From an uncultured Saprospiraceae bacterium (GTDB taxonomy: Bacteria > Bacteroidota > Bacteroidia > Chitinophagales > Saprospiraceae), in contig CALDTZ010000081.1 of assembly GCA_937924805.1 (NCBI GenBank), positions 1-36,675 on the forward strand: a stretch of 36,675 nucleotides of DNA. Reading direction: 5' to 3'. Every line of letters begins with the position of its first letter. Positions within the stretch are counted from its first letter, which is position 1. Both the position numbers and the translations under genes were made by a program. Below are positions 24,745 to 33,239 of the stretch, in pieces. Below the pieces are notes generated by a model. It was not told where the DNA came from. It made no database searches and worked only from the letters and a program-made list of their open reading frames with translations.

Positions 24745-25365
24745 ATGTCGTGGATTTACTTTGTGGATTTATTTGGAACCTTTGTATTTGCAATCTCTGG
24801 AGTGATTACTGCACTGCAAAAAAAGTTTGATTTAGTTGGAACATTAGTTATTGGGTTCATAACGGCAATTGGTGGAGGTACATTAAGAGATATATTAATT
24901 GGAAATTTTCCAGTAGGGTGGTTAAAGGATCGAAATTACTTTTTAGTTATCATCGCAGGTTGTATCATCGCCTATGCTTTTAAGCAACAAGTATTGAGAT
25001 ACAAGAAAAGTATGTTTTTATTTGATACCATTGGAATCGCGCTATTTACAATACTAGGAATTGAAACAGCAAGTGCGGTAGGATTAAATACAGAGATTTG
25101 CATCATAATGGGAGTCGTTTCGGCTTGTTTTGGAGGTGTTATTCGCGATGTATTGACAAATGAAATACCCCTAATCTTTAGAAACGAAATATATGCAACA
25201 GCATGCTTTATTGGCGGGGTCTGTTATATGTTGTCGTATGAGGTATCTTCGTCTCGGAATTTAAATATTCTAATATCAATTTTCGTTGTCTTGGTCATTC
25301 GATTTCTTTCTATTAAGCGGGGATGGACGCTTAATTTTCATTTCGAAAAGACTTTCGATTCATAG
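24745..25365 (+). CDS. UPF0126 / trimeric-channel-like inner-membrane protein
   Basis: A 206-residue membrane protein with about seven helices and two copies of the UPF0126 domain. Copy 1 (res. about 5-80) has FGTFVFAISGVITALQKKFD and ITAIGGGTLRDILIG. Copy 2 (res. about 90-165) has FDTIGIALFTILGIETA and SACFGGVIRDVLTNEIPLIF. The GGGTLRD and GGVIRD motifs are the family signature. Some members are described as glycine transporters and the fold matches TRIC cation channels. The substrate here is unknown. No operon partner is evident. Confidence 0.93.
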   Translation: MSWIYFVDLFGTFVFAISGVITALQKKFDLVGTLVIGFITAIGGGTLRDILIGNFPVGWLKDRNYFLVIIAGCIIAYAFKQQVLRYKKSMFLFDTIGIALFTILGIETASAVGLNTEICIIMGVVSACFGGVIRDVLTNEIPLIFRNEIYATACFIGGVCYMLSYEVSSSRNLNILISIFVVLVIRFLSIKRGWTLNFHFEKTFDS

Positions 25366-25568
25366 GATTAGAGTAGGAAGCGATATTTTTTCGAATATTT
25401 AAGAAAATTACCAATATTTATACCTATAAAAGATGAAGTTATAGGTGTTGTCCCTTATATATTATAAAAAATCATAATATGTTGTTACCTTAGCCTCTAA
25501 TATTCACAATGCATCTCAAGACAGTAGATATTTAAATTTTTAATGTAGGTTTAAAACTATTGTGCAAA
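25366..25568. promoter_or_regulatory. intergenic region with a dyad before the second giant gene
   Basis: ACCTATAA (25422-25429) and TTATAGGT (25439-25446) form a perfect 8-base dyad with a 9-base spacer and no following T-run, so an operator or a weak hairpin is possible. TACCTTAG at 25486-25493 resembles a -7 box with one mismatch. Nothing stronger is visible. Confidence 0.25.
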
Positions 25569-28500
25569 ATGAAAATCGCCACTGCTTATTTGTCTAAAAC
25601 AAGCTTTTTAGCTCATGTTTACCATCAACTTGTTTCCAAAAGTTGGATGTTATTATTACTTATTATTTTCGGAATTCAAACGATTAGCCACGCTCATGAA
25701 AATGTAGATCCTCATTTACCTAATCAACTAACGGATATTTATAAGGATGTTCTTAAAAAGTATAAAGAAGATTTGCGATTTGTTGTTAATGAAGGACAAT
25801 ATAAAACGGATTACGATTTTATATTAAATAACGATCGGCTGAATTTAGGTTTCGATGATAAGCAAATTATGCATTGGATTGTAGATAAGGAAAAGAAGCG
25901 AGGATTTGCTTGGTCCATGCAGTTTGATCAATCAAATAAATTAGATTTTAAAGGTGTAAACCTAGAAACGCAAAGCGTAAAGTATAATCAATTAGGTACT
26001 GATCAAATTAAAGAAAAAGAATTTAAAGAATTGTGGTCGGAAAATGTCTATGATGGTATTGATTTAAGATATTATAGTAGAGGTGAAGGATTAGTTGAGT
26101 TTGATTTTGTCGTTAACCCACAAATAGATCCTACACAAATTTCGTATACATTAAATGGTGTAAATAAATTAGAAGTAGCCAACGATGGTAGATTAAAAAT
26201 GAATACTCCGATTGGAGATTTATTTGGTGGGAAACCTTATGTCTATCAAATCATTGACGGTATTGAGATTGAAGTAGAATCTCAATACAAAATAAACGAC
26301 GGTCATGTTCAGTTTGAACTTGGAGACTACGATCATAATAATATATTAGTCATAGATCCAATCTCGTTGGATTGGAGTACTTTGTTAGAAGGAAGTACAG
26401 CTGGAGAGCCTGATGACATTGAAGTTACAGCTGATGGTGTTTATGTTACTGGTGTTAGTTATAGTAATGATTTTCCAACAACATCTGGTGTTTTTCAGCC
26501 AGCGTTTGGTGGGGGAGATATGGATGCCTATGTTGCTAAGTTTGATCATGATGGTAATTTGATTTGGTCCACTTATTTTGGTGGAAATGATAATGAATTT
26601 AATTTAGAGTTAGCAGTTGTTTCTGGAAATGTAGTTATCGTTGGGGAGGTGAATTCGGATGATCTACCCGTTGGTTCGGGAGCATATCAGCCTAATATTG
26701 GATCAGATGATGAAGACGGTTTTGTTGCAAGTTTTAATGATTCAGGTCTGTTAAATTGGGCTACCTACATTGGAGGTAGTGGAATGGAACAAAATTTAGT
26801 TGTTGATATTGCCGGTAATAGTGTTATTGTTGGGGGAACAACTTATTCGTCTGATTTAGGTACCGTTAATCCAGTGCAATCATCACTAGGAGGAATGTCT
26901 GATAACTTTTTATCAAGTTTGGACCTAGCGACAGGAAATATGAATTGGCTTACATATCTTGGGGGAACTGATCAAGAAGGAAATATCGCTGATATTGATA
27001 TTGATGGAACAAATGTTATTCTTGCAGGATCTAGTACTTTTTCAAATGATTTTCCTGTGACTACTGGCACTTATCAAAGCACATTAAATGGCTCAAATGA
27101 TGGGTATCTATTAAGTATGGATGTAAATGGTACATTAAACTGGGCTACTTATTTAGGTGGAGATGGAGGAGAAACTATTTTTGATATAGAGGTCGATGCT
27201 GGTCAAATTGCAGTAGGAGGATCAACTTCCTCAGTAAATGGATTAGCTAGTGTTGGATCTTATGATTCTAGCATTGGAGGACCTGTTGACGGATTTATAT
27301 ATTCTTTCCAACTTAGTGGTGCTTTAAATTATGCTACATATATTGGTACGAGCTCAAGTGCAAAGAGAGAATCTGTTAGAGAAGTTGAAATTGATAATAA
27401 CGAAATTTATTTTCTAATGTCCACTGGGACTGATTTTCCAACTACTGCAGGAGCAGTTATAATGACTTCTATAAGTTCTCAATCTACTGCTTTAGGAAAG
27501 TTTAATTCGTCAGGAAATTTAAATTGGGCAACTTATTACGGTAGCGAAGGCAAGTCTTCAACTTCGCCTATTGATTTGGAAGTTGTTAATGGAATAGCTT
27601 ATGTATATGTAGAATCAGATCCAGGAGGAGAAACTGGAGGTTTAATAACTACTCCAGATGCAGTTCAAGTAGATGCAGTGGGTGCTACAAATGGCCTAGG
27701 AGTATTTTCAGATTCAGGTAACTTAGTTTATTCTACATTATGGGGAGGCTGCAGTAAATATGGAGATTATGGAATAGATTTGGAGGTTTATAATGGCGAT
27801 GTTTATTTAATCATGAGAGGAAGCTTTGAATCTCCTTTGACAACAGATGGATATCAAATTGATGGTCCTGAAGAAAGAGCTTCTGTTATAACAAAATTCA
27901 CACCATCTCCAGATTTTACAGATAATATTATAAATGGCCCACTTACACAAACGACATGTCAATTCGGTTTAGCGGATATCATTGATGCAACAAAGGTATT
28001 TATACCGGAAGATGATTTACCCGTGATTAAGTGTGGTGGTACTTTTTACAATCATCCACCGATTGAAGCACAATATCAATGGCAAAAAGCGGATGCTGCA
28101 ACTGGCCCTTGGACAAGTTTACCTTATGGTATTACAGAAGATTTTCTTCCTTCTGTTGGAGGATTTGATGCATACTATAGAAGGTTAGCGGTAGATGCAG
28201 CAACAGGCATCGTTATCTCTGAATCTAATGTAGTAGATGTTTTAGTGAATTCATTTGTGGCTCCAGATGTAGATGCAGGGGGCGCTTTTTATACATGTCC
28301 AGATGTTGCAGTAGTATTAGGGGGAACACCAGCTGGAGATGGAGACTCACCTCCATTTACTTATGCTTGGGATATGGCGTCAAGTTTAGATGATTCAACA
28401 TTAGGTAATCCTACAGCAACGGTACCTATTTCTACGATATTTACACTAACGGTTACAGATGCAAATGGTTGCACCCAGATAGATCAAGCAGTAATAAATG

Positions 28501-31500
28501 TAGTTCAAGCAGATGCTGGACCCGATAAAGGAGCATGTGAAGGAGTACCAGTAAGAATTGGTACGGCTGCTATTCCAGGATTAGCGGGGGCTAATTATTC
28601 TTGGTCACCTTCAGCAGGACTAGATGTAGACAATATAGCGATGCCATTGGCTAGTCCTACAACAACAACAACTTATACCTTAACATTAGAAATACCGACT
28701 CAGTCAGGAGTTTGTTCGACTACGGATGATGTAATAATTACACCAGTTGCAAACCCAGGAGCTGATTTCGCCGGTCCAGATCAAACAATTTGTTTTGGAA
28801 CTACTACTACCATTGGAGTAGGTCCATCTGGATATAACTACACATGGGCACCAGGTAATTATTTAGAAGATAATGATCTCGCAACAGTAACTTTTGACCC
28901 AGGGACGGCAATGCCAAATCCTAACCCAATAACTTATTTTGTAACGGCAGAAAGCAATGGATGTTATTTTTACGATGATGTAGAGTTGACAGTTCTAAGA
29001 GCTGAAGCTGGAGTTGATGGTTGTGGACCAAGAACTGTTGGTGGATTTAATCAACCAAATATCGATCCTGTTTATGCATGGACAAATGTAACATCAGGAC
29101 CTGGTGATTTTATAGGTACACCAGATATGGCTTTTACCACGGTTAGTTCATCAGGTACTGGTTCGACAACGTATCAAATTGATGTTTCCAAAAATGGAAC
29201 AACATGTACAGATCAAGTAGTCGTACCACCATGTGGATGTGTTGTAGGGATTGGCTTTACAGAACCTATAGGATGTCCAGTATTATTTCCAGCAAGTACC
29301 TTAACCTTAGTAGCTTCTGCAGGGGGCTTGTCAGGTGGACCTTATGATTATGAATGGACACCCACAACAGGGCTAAGTGACCCTAATTCAAATGTTACGC
29401 AAGTAACGGTTACAGATAATATTACCTATACGGTAAATGTAAATAGTCCAATTGATGGATCATTTATTTGTTCAGGTTCAATAGAAGTAAACAATCCTGC
29501 ATGGTCTTTACCTACCTTTACAGCGGCTGATCCGACGATTTGTCCGGGTGAGTCAGTATCAATAGGTGCACCACCAGTTACAGGATATACGTATGAGTGG
29601 ATAGGTCCAGATTTAGATGATTTAACATCGAATCCTACGGTTACTCCTACAATTTCAGATGGAGAAGTAAATTATTATGTAACGATTACAGATACTGGAT
29701 CTGGATGTTTTTCTAGAGATACAGCAACCGTAACAGTACAAGGAGTTATTGCAGATGCTGGACCAGATTGGGAAGTTTGTGATAATGCTATCGTAAAACT
29801 AGGAACACCAGATCCTAGTGCGGGCGTTTATACTTATTTGTGGGCTCCAATAGCGCCATGGCAAAACGGAACGGATGAAACATCCGTAGAGCCAGAAGTG
29901 TTAATGAGTACTTCTTTAGAATTTCAATTAACAGTTACAAATCCTGTTACTGGTTGTTTCGAATTAGATACAGCAATGGTTGTCGTAATGACAAACCCAT
30001 CGATAGAAGATTCACCAGATGTTGTCTATTGTCCAGGGACGGATCCAATTCAAATTGGACCTGCACCAATACCAGATGTAATATACTCATGGACACCTGC
30101 AACTGGACTTAGTTGTGATGATTGTGCACAACCTTTTGCATCGCCTTCAGCAACAGAAACGTATACCGTTTTTGCTACATTCCCAGGTTGTGGAGTGCAA
30201 GCGATGGATAATGTAACAGTTACGATCCCGGATCATAGTTTTGATTTAATGGGACCTGTTGTATTTTGTCCTGCAGATGGCCCTGTAACTATAGGGGATA
30301 GCGCACCAGGTGATGCAATTTCTTACGCTTGGTCCCCAGGTACTGGATTAAGTTGTACAAATTGTGCTAATCCAACAGCAACGATTACAGGTGAAACAAC
30401 GTATACGCTTGAAGCAACTTATGCGGATGGATGTAAAGAAGAAGGAATGATTACAGTAATGCCTTCATCAGATCCGAATGCAGGTGGAGATAAAACACTT
30501 TGTGTCGGTGCAACGACGACATTAGGTTCTCCTTCAAATACAGGAAATATTACATGGTCACCAGGCACAGGGTTAAGTTGTACTGATTGTCCATCACCAA
30601 TATTTGAACCTACCACTGGAGGTTCTGTAACCTTTACTATTTCTATGGAATCAGGTGGTTGTACAAATACAGATGAAGTAACAGTAAATGTAAATGAATT
30701 TATAGCACCAACAATTGAACCACAGGCTGTATGTCAAGGTGGATGTACTGTATTAGAAGTACCTTTAGTAATTGGAAACTCATATATATGGTATAATGAT
30801 GATGGGTTTGATGCGGAAGGCAATAGTGTTTTAGTATGTCCAACAACGACGACAACTTATAATTTACTTATTCAAGAAGCATCTTCAGGATGCTTTGGAA
30901 CGACTTCCGGAGTTGTAACCGTAGCAGATGCTCCTGCTCCATTTGGAACCATTCCAGATCAAGAGTTTTGTGTAGGCGATGGTGCTATGATTTTACCTTT
31001 AGAGGTAAGTCCGGCAGGTGGTGATTATGTCTATGTATGGAGTCCAACGACTTATTTGTCGAACCCATATATCCAGCAACCTGAAGTTTATCCTGTAAAT
31101 TCAATAACCTACTATGTTACTATTACAGATAATGCAAATGGATGTGCAAGTGTTGCAGAGGTTGATGTAACCGTTGTACCTTGTAATGATGCCTGTGCTT
31201 TATCTGCTACTGCAGGTAGCAATGGACCATTATGTGAAGGCGAAGAATTACAACTTACGTCGGGTATTAGTGGGGGTGTTGATCCAGTTGTTATTATGTG
31301 GGAAGGACCAAATGGTTATACTTCAATGGATGCCGATCCAGTAATCATGATGACAACAACATTAATGGCTGGTGATTATACATTGACCGTAATGGATGGT
31401 GACGATTGTATGGAAGTTAGTACTGTAACCGTTGAGATTGGAGCTAATCCAACCTTAGAAATAGATGTTGTTGAATGTGCACTAGATATGTTAACCTATA

Positions 31501-32525
31501 GCGTGAGTTTTTCTAGTGATGGAGATCAAATTGATGCTCCTGCTGGTACCGTGGATAATGGTCTTATTACAGGCATTGATATTATGTCCAATGTGATCAT
31601 TACAGCGTCTATAGGAACGTGTACTGAAACACTAGAAATAGAACCACCGAGTTGCGCGTGTCCGACAACGAATGCACCCTTTAATCCAATGGATGGATCA
31701 TTATGTGATGGTGGTACAATACCATCATTAAGCGTAGAAGTTGACGCTGGTTTAGAGGCTAATTGGTTTGACGCTGCAATGGGAGGTAATATGATTTCAT
31801 CGAATAGTTTGACCTATACTCCAAGTGGACCTTTAGCTCCTGGAACGTATACTTTTTATGTTGAATCTAGAGATGCAGCCAGCGATTGTACAAGTGATTT
31901 TAGAACAGAAGTTGAACTTACTGTAAACGATAATCCGATCGCTGATCCGTCTAATAACGGACCTGCTTGTGAAGGAAATGATTTCAATTTAATGGCTGGA
32001 AATAGTGGTGGAGTTGGACCATTTACATACAGTTGGACTGGACCTGATGGATTCGTTTCTGCGGATGCCAATCCTGTGATATTCGACGTAACGAATGCAA
32101 ATGCAGGTGATTACACCGTATTAATTACAGATGGTAATGATTGTACAGCTACAGGGACAACAAGTGTAACGGTTGTTGAATCTCCATCACACCCTGATAT
32201 GACGGGATTATGTAATGATAACAATACACCTTTTGATCCAGCGGATGATTATACACAGTTTACCATTGATCCTTCAGGACCAATCGGTCAATCTTATGAT
32301 TTGATGATAAACACTGGAACAGTATCACCAGCGAATGGAATTTATGGTACACCATTAATGGTTCGATTGGAAAATAATTCAGCAGGAACAGGCAGTAGTA
32401 GAGTTATTACCATTATGTCGTTTGAAGCGCCATTCTGTGGCACTAGTTTTAACCTAAGTATTCCTGATGTTTGTTCTGAAAACTGTCCTCAAGGATGTTT
32501 TGAAATCGAAGTGACAAGGCAATAA
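25569..32525 (+). CDS. giant secreted SBBP-propeller / Ig-like repeat protein
   Basis: A 2318-residue protein from the ATG at 25569; a TTG three codons earlier opens the frame but is less likely. The signal region MLLLLIIFGIQTISHA is clear. Residues about 55-260 match the domain that precedes SBBP repeats (RFVVNEGQY ... LWSENVYDGIDLRYYS ... VEFDFVVNP). Residues about 268-782 hold eight SBBP units with NWATYLGG-type strands, a likely beta-propeller. After a linking Ig-like part (about 783-899), residues about 900-2204 carry some 16 Cys-containing Ig-like domains (DAGPDxxxC, YxWxPxxGL, TTTYTL). Three of these contain GLSCxxC. The C-terminal 115 residues resemble the end of the other giant protein and finish CFEIEVTRQ. 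It should be a very long surface adhesin or fibre. No type A or B T9SS domain is recognisable. Confidence 0.87.
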   Translation: MKIATAYLSKTSFLAHVYHQLVSKSWMLLLLIIFGIQTISHAHENVDPHLPNQLTDIYKDVLKKYKEDLRFVVNEGQYKTDYDFILNNDRLNLGFDDKQIMHWIVDKEKKRGFAWSMQFDQSNKLDFKGVNLETQSVKYNQLGTDQIKEKEFKELWSENVYDGIDLRYYSRGEGLVEFDFVVNPQIDPTQISYTLNGVNKLEVANDGRLKMNTPIGDLFGGKPYVYQIIDGIEIEVESQYKINDGHVQFELGDYDHNNILVIDPISLDWSTLLEGSTAGEPDDIEVTADGVYVTGVSYSNDFPTTSGVFQPAFGGGDMDAYVAKFDHDGNLIWSTYFGGNDNEFNLELAVVSGNVVIVGEVNSDDLPVGSGAYQPNIGSDDEDGFVASFNDSGLLNWATYIGGSGMEQNLVVDIAGNSVIVGGTTYSSDLGTVNPVQSSLGGMSDNFLSSLDLATGNMNWLTYLGGTDQEGNIADIDIDGTNVILAGSSTFSNDFPVTTGTYQSTLNGSNDGYLLSMDVNGTLNWATYLGGDGGETIFDIEVDAGQIAVGGSTSSVNGLASVGSYDSSIGGPVDGFIYSFQLSGALNYATYIGTSSSAKRESVREVEIDNNEIYFLMSTGTDFPTTAGAVIMTSISSQSTALGKFNSSGNLNWATYYGSEGKSSTSPIDLEVVNGIAYVYVESDPGGETGGLITTPDAVQVDAVGATNGLGVFSDSGNLVYSTLWGGCSKYGDYGIDLEVYNGDVYLIMRGSFESPLTTDGYQIDGPEERASVITKFTPSPDFTDNIINGPLTQTTCQFGLADIIDATKVFIPEDDLPVIKCGGTFYNHPPIEAQYQWQKADAATGPWTSLPYGITEDFLPSVGGFDAYYRRLAVDAATGIVISESNVVDVLVNSFVAPDVDAGGAFYTCPDVAVVLGGTPAGDGDSPPFTYAWDMASSLDDSTLGNPTATVPISTIFTLTVTDANGCTQIDQAVINVVQADAGPDKGACEGVPVRIGTAAIPGLAGANYSWSPSAGLDVDNIAMPLASPTTTTTYTLTLEIPTQSGVCSTTDDVIITPVANPGADFAGPDQTICFGTTTTIGVGPSGYNYTWAPGNYLEDNDLATVTFDPGTAMPNPNPITYFVTAESNGCYFYDDVELTVLRAEAGVDGCGPRTVGGFNQPNIDPVYAWTNVTSGPGDFIGTPDMAFTTVSSSGTGSTTYQIDVSKNGTTCTDQVVVPPCGCVVGIGFTEPIGCPVLFPASTLTLVASAGGLSGGPYDYEWTPTTGLSDPNSNVTQVTVTDNITYTVNVNSPIDGSFICSGSIEVNNPAWSLPTFTAADPTICPGESVSIGAPPVTGYTYEWIGPDLDDLTSNPTVTPTISDGEVNYYVTITDTGSGCFSRDTATVTVQGVIADAGPDWEVCDNAIVKLGTPDPSAGVYTYLWAPIAPWQNGTDETSVEPEVLMSTSLEFQLTVTNPVTGCFELDTAMVVVMTNPSIEDSPDVVYCPGTDPIQIGPAPIPDVIYSWTPATGLSCDDCAQPFASPSATETYTVFATFPGCGVQAMDNVTVTIPDHSFDLMGPVVFCPADGPVTIGDSAPGDAISYAWSPGTGLSCTNCANPTATITGETTYTLEATYADGCKEEGMITVMPSSDPNAGGDKTLCVGATTTLGSPSNTGNITWSPGTGLSCTDCPSPIFEPTTGGSVTFTISMESGGCTNTDEVTVNVNEFIAPTIEPQAVCQGGCTVLEVPLVIGNSYIWYNDDGFDAEGNSVLVCPTTTTTYNLLIQEASSGCFGTTSGVVTVADAPAPFGTIPDQEFCVGDGAMILPLEVSPAGGDYVYVWSPTTYLSNPYIQQPEVYPVNSITYYVTITDNANGCASVAEVDVTVVPCNDACALSATAGSNGPLCEGEELQLTSGISGGVDPVVIMWEGPNGYTSMDADPVIMMTTTLMAGDYTLTVMDGDDCMEVSTVTVEIGANPTLEIDVVECALDMLTYSVSFSSDGDQIDAPAGTVDNGLITGIDIMSNVIITASIGTCTETLEIEPPSCACPTTNAPFNPMDGSLCDGGTIPSLSVEVDAGLEANWFDAAMGGNMISSNSLTYTPSGPLAPGTYTFYVESRDAASDCTSDFRTEVELTVNDNPIADPSNNGPACEGNDFNLMAGNSGGVGPFTYSWTGPDGFVSADANPVIFDVTNANAGDYTVLITDGNDCTATGTTSVTVVESPSHPDMTGLCNDNNTPFDPADDYTQFTIDPSGPIGQSYDLMINTGTVSPANGIYGTPLMVRLENNSAGTGSSRVITIMSFEAPFCGTSFNLSIPDVCSENCPQGCFEIEVTRQ
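26370..27915 (+). repeat. eight SBBP propeller units
   Basis: Eight units of about 64 residues begin with WSTLLEGS, WSTYFGG, WATYIGG, WLTYLGG, WATYLGG, YATYIGT, WATYYGS and YSTLWGG. Each has a later FP-T-G or similar loop and a final DG-[FY]-strand. Eight complete units could close an eight-bladed propeller. Confidence 0.75.
28266..32180 (+). repeat. array of about 16 divergent Ig-like units
   Basis: Units of about 75-90 residues carry an early Cys (C-x-G), a central YxW, a TTTYT-like strand and a late GC-x(4-6)-D. Units 8 to 10 share TGLSCDDC, TGLSCTNC and TGLSCTDC. Exact unit borders are uncertain around units 4, 5 and 14, which are the most divergent. Confidence 0.65.
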
Positions 32526-32550
32526 ACAACATTAAACATTTTATATACAT

Positions 32551-32585
32551 AAGGGTTGCTATTCATTTAGTAGCCCTTTTTTTTT
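32551..32585 (+). terminator. intrinsic terminator after the second giant gene
   Basis: AAGGGTTGCTA (32551-32561) pairs with TAGTAGCCCTT (32570-32578 plus the first T residues) around a TTCATT-type loop, with two G-T pairs. It is followed by a run of T reaching 32585. It lies 26 bases after the stop codon. Confidence 0.85.
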
Positions 32586-32664
32586 CGAAAGCCCTGAACT
32601 AAGAAAACAAAGGCCTTTTACTACACAAAAAATATTTATTGAATTGTATCTGAAAAGGTTTAAT

Positions 32665-33057
32665 CTATTGACTACTTGCTAAATTGAACTCAAACCTTAT
32701 CAGTATGGCTAATATCACTAATTCTAAGACCAAATATACCCAACCAAATAAAGTAATAAATTCACGGTGAATGATCATTAAAAATAGAGATAATAAACAA
32801 TACCCTAAATTTAAATAGGCTATGCTTTTTATAGAATTTGAGAAATTATTCTTTACCGTAAAATAACAATAGGCATCATAAATCATAAAGAAACAGGGGA
32901 AGGCTGCAAGGATGTAAAGTGAATGGTTTGGAATGCCCAAAAGACTATTATACCGAACAAAAATGACGCCCATCAACAAGGTAGAAATTAAAGCACCTAT
33001 CCCGTCGATTAGAAATATTTGCTTTGGTTCGATATTTTGTTTTTGTAAGTCCTTCAA
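32665..33057 (-). CDS. small four-helix membrane protein, function unknown
   Basis: A 130-residue protein with four hydrophobic segments: FLIDGIGALISTLLMGVIFV, LYILAAFPCFFMIYDAYCYF, SIAYLNLGYCLLSLFLMII and ITLFGWVYLVLELVILAILI. The pattern IFLIDGIGAL near the start and VLELVILAILIRFE at the end resembles a family of small uncharacterised Bacteroidota membrane proteins. The only start that leaves helix 1 whole is TTG at 33057; an in-frame stop lies just upstream and the next ATG is inside helix 1. There are no catalytic motifs. The gene is separated from its upstream neighbour by a long hairpin, so it is probably transcribed alone. Confidence 0.75.
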   Translation of the reverse strand: MKDLQKQNIEPKQIFLIDGIGALISTLLMGVIFVRYNSLLGIPNHSLYILAAFPCFFMIYDAYCYFTVKNNFSNSIKSIAYLNLGYCLLSLFLMIIHREFITLFGWVYLVLELVILAILIRFEFNLASSQ

Positions 33058-33163
33058 TTTTGCAGGCTTTAATTAGGATAGCAAAATTAAAACAAAATGT
33101 AAACCTAGAATCTATAAAAGAATAATCTAATTTAATCAATGTAAGGTTTCATAGAATACACAT

Positions 33164-33214
33164 CATTTTATATGGGTGTAAAACCATGCTTTGGCTTTAC
33201 ACCCACATAAAATG
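33164..33214 (-). terminator. long hairpin at the 3' end of the dikinase-like gene
   Basis: Two 19-base arms, 33164-33182 and 33196-33214, pair with a single mismatch (core GGGTGTAAA / TTTACACCC) around a 13-base loop. It lies 26 bases past the stop codon at 33240. On the minus strand no T-run follows, so it may be a terminator or an mRNA 3' stabiliser. Confidence 0.6.
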
Positions 33215-33239
33215 AAACATAACCTATCTAAGTCGTTTT

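Noticed and set aside
25560..25568. TTG start for the second giant protein
   Set aside because: An ATG three codons later is the simpler start.
32948..33139. 63-codon minus-strand frame overlapping the small membrane protein
   Set aside because: It overlaps the membrane protein in another frame and has no helix pattern or family motif of its own.
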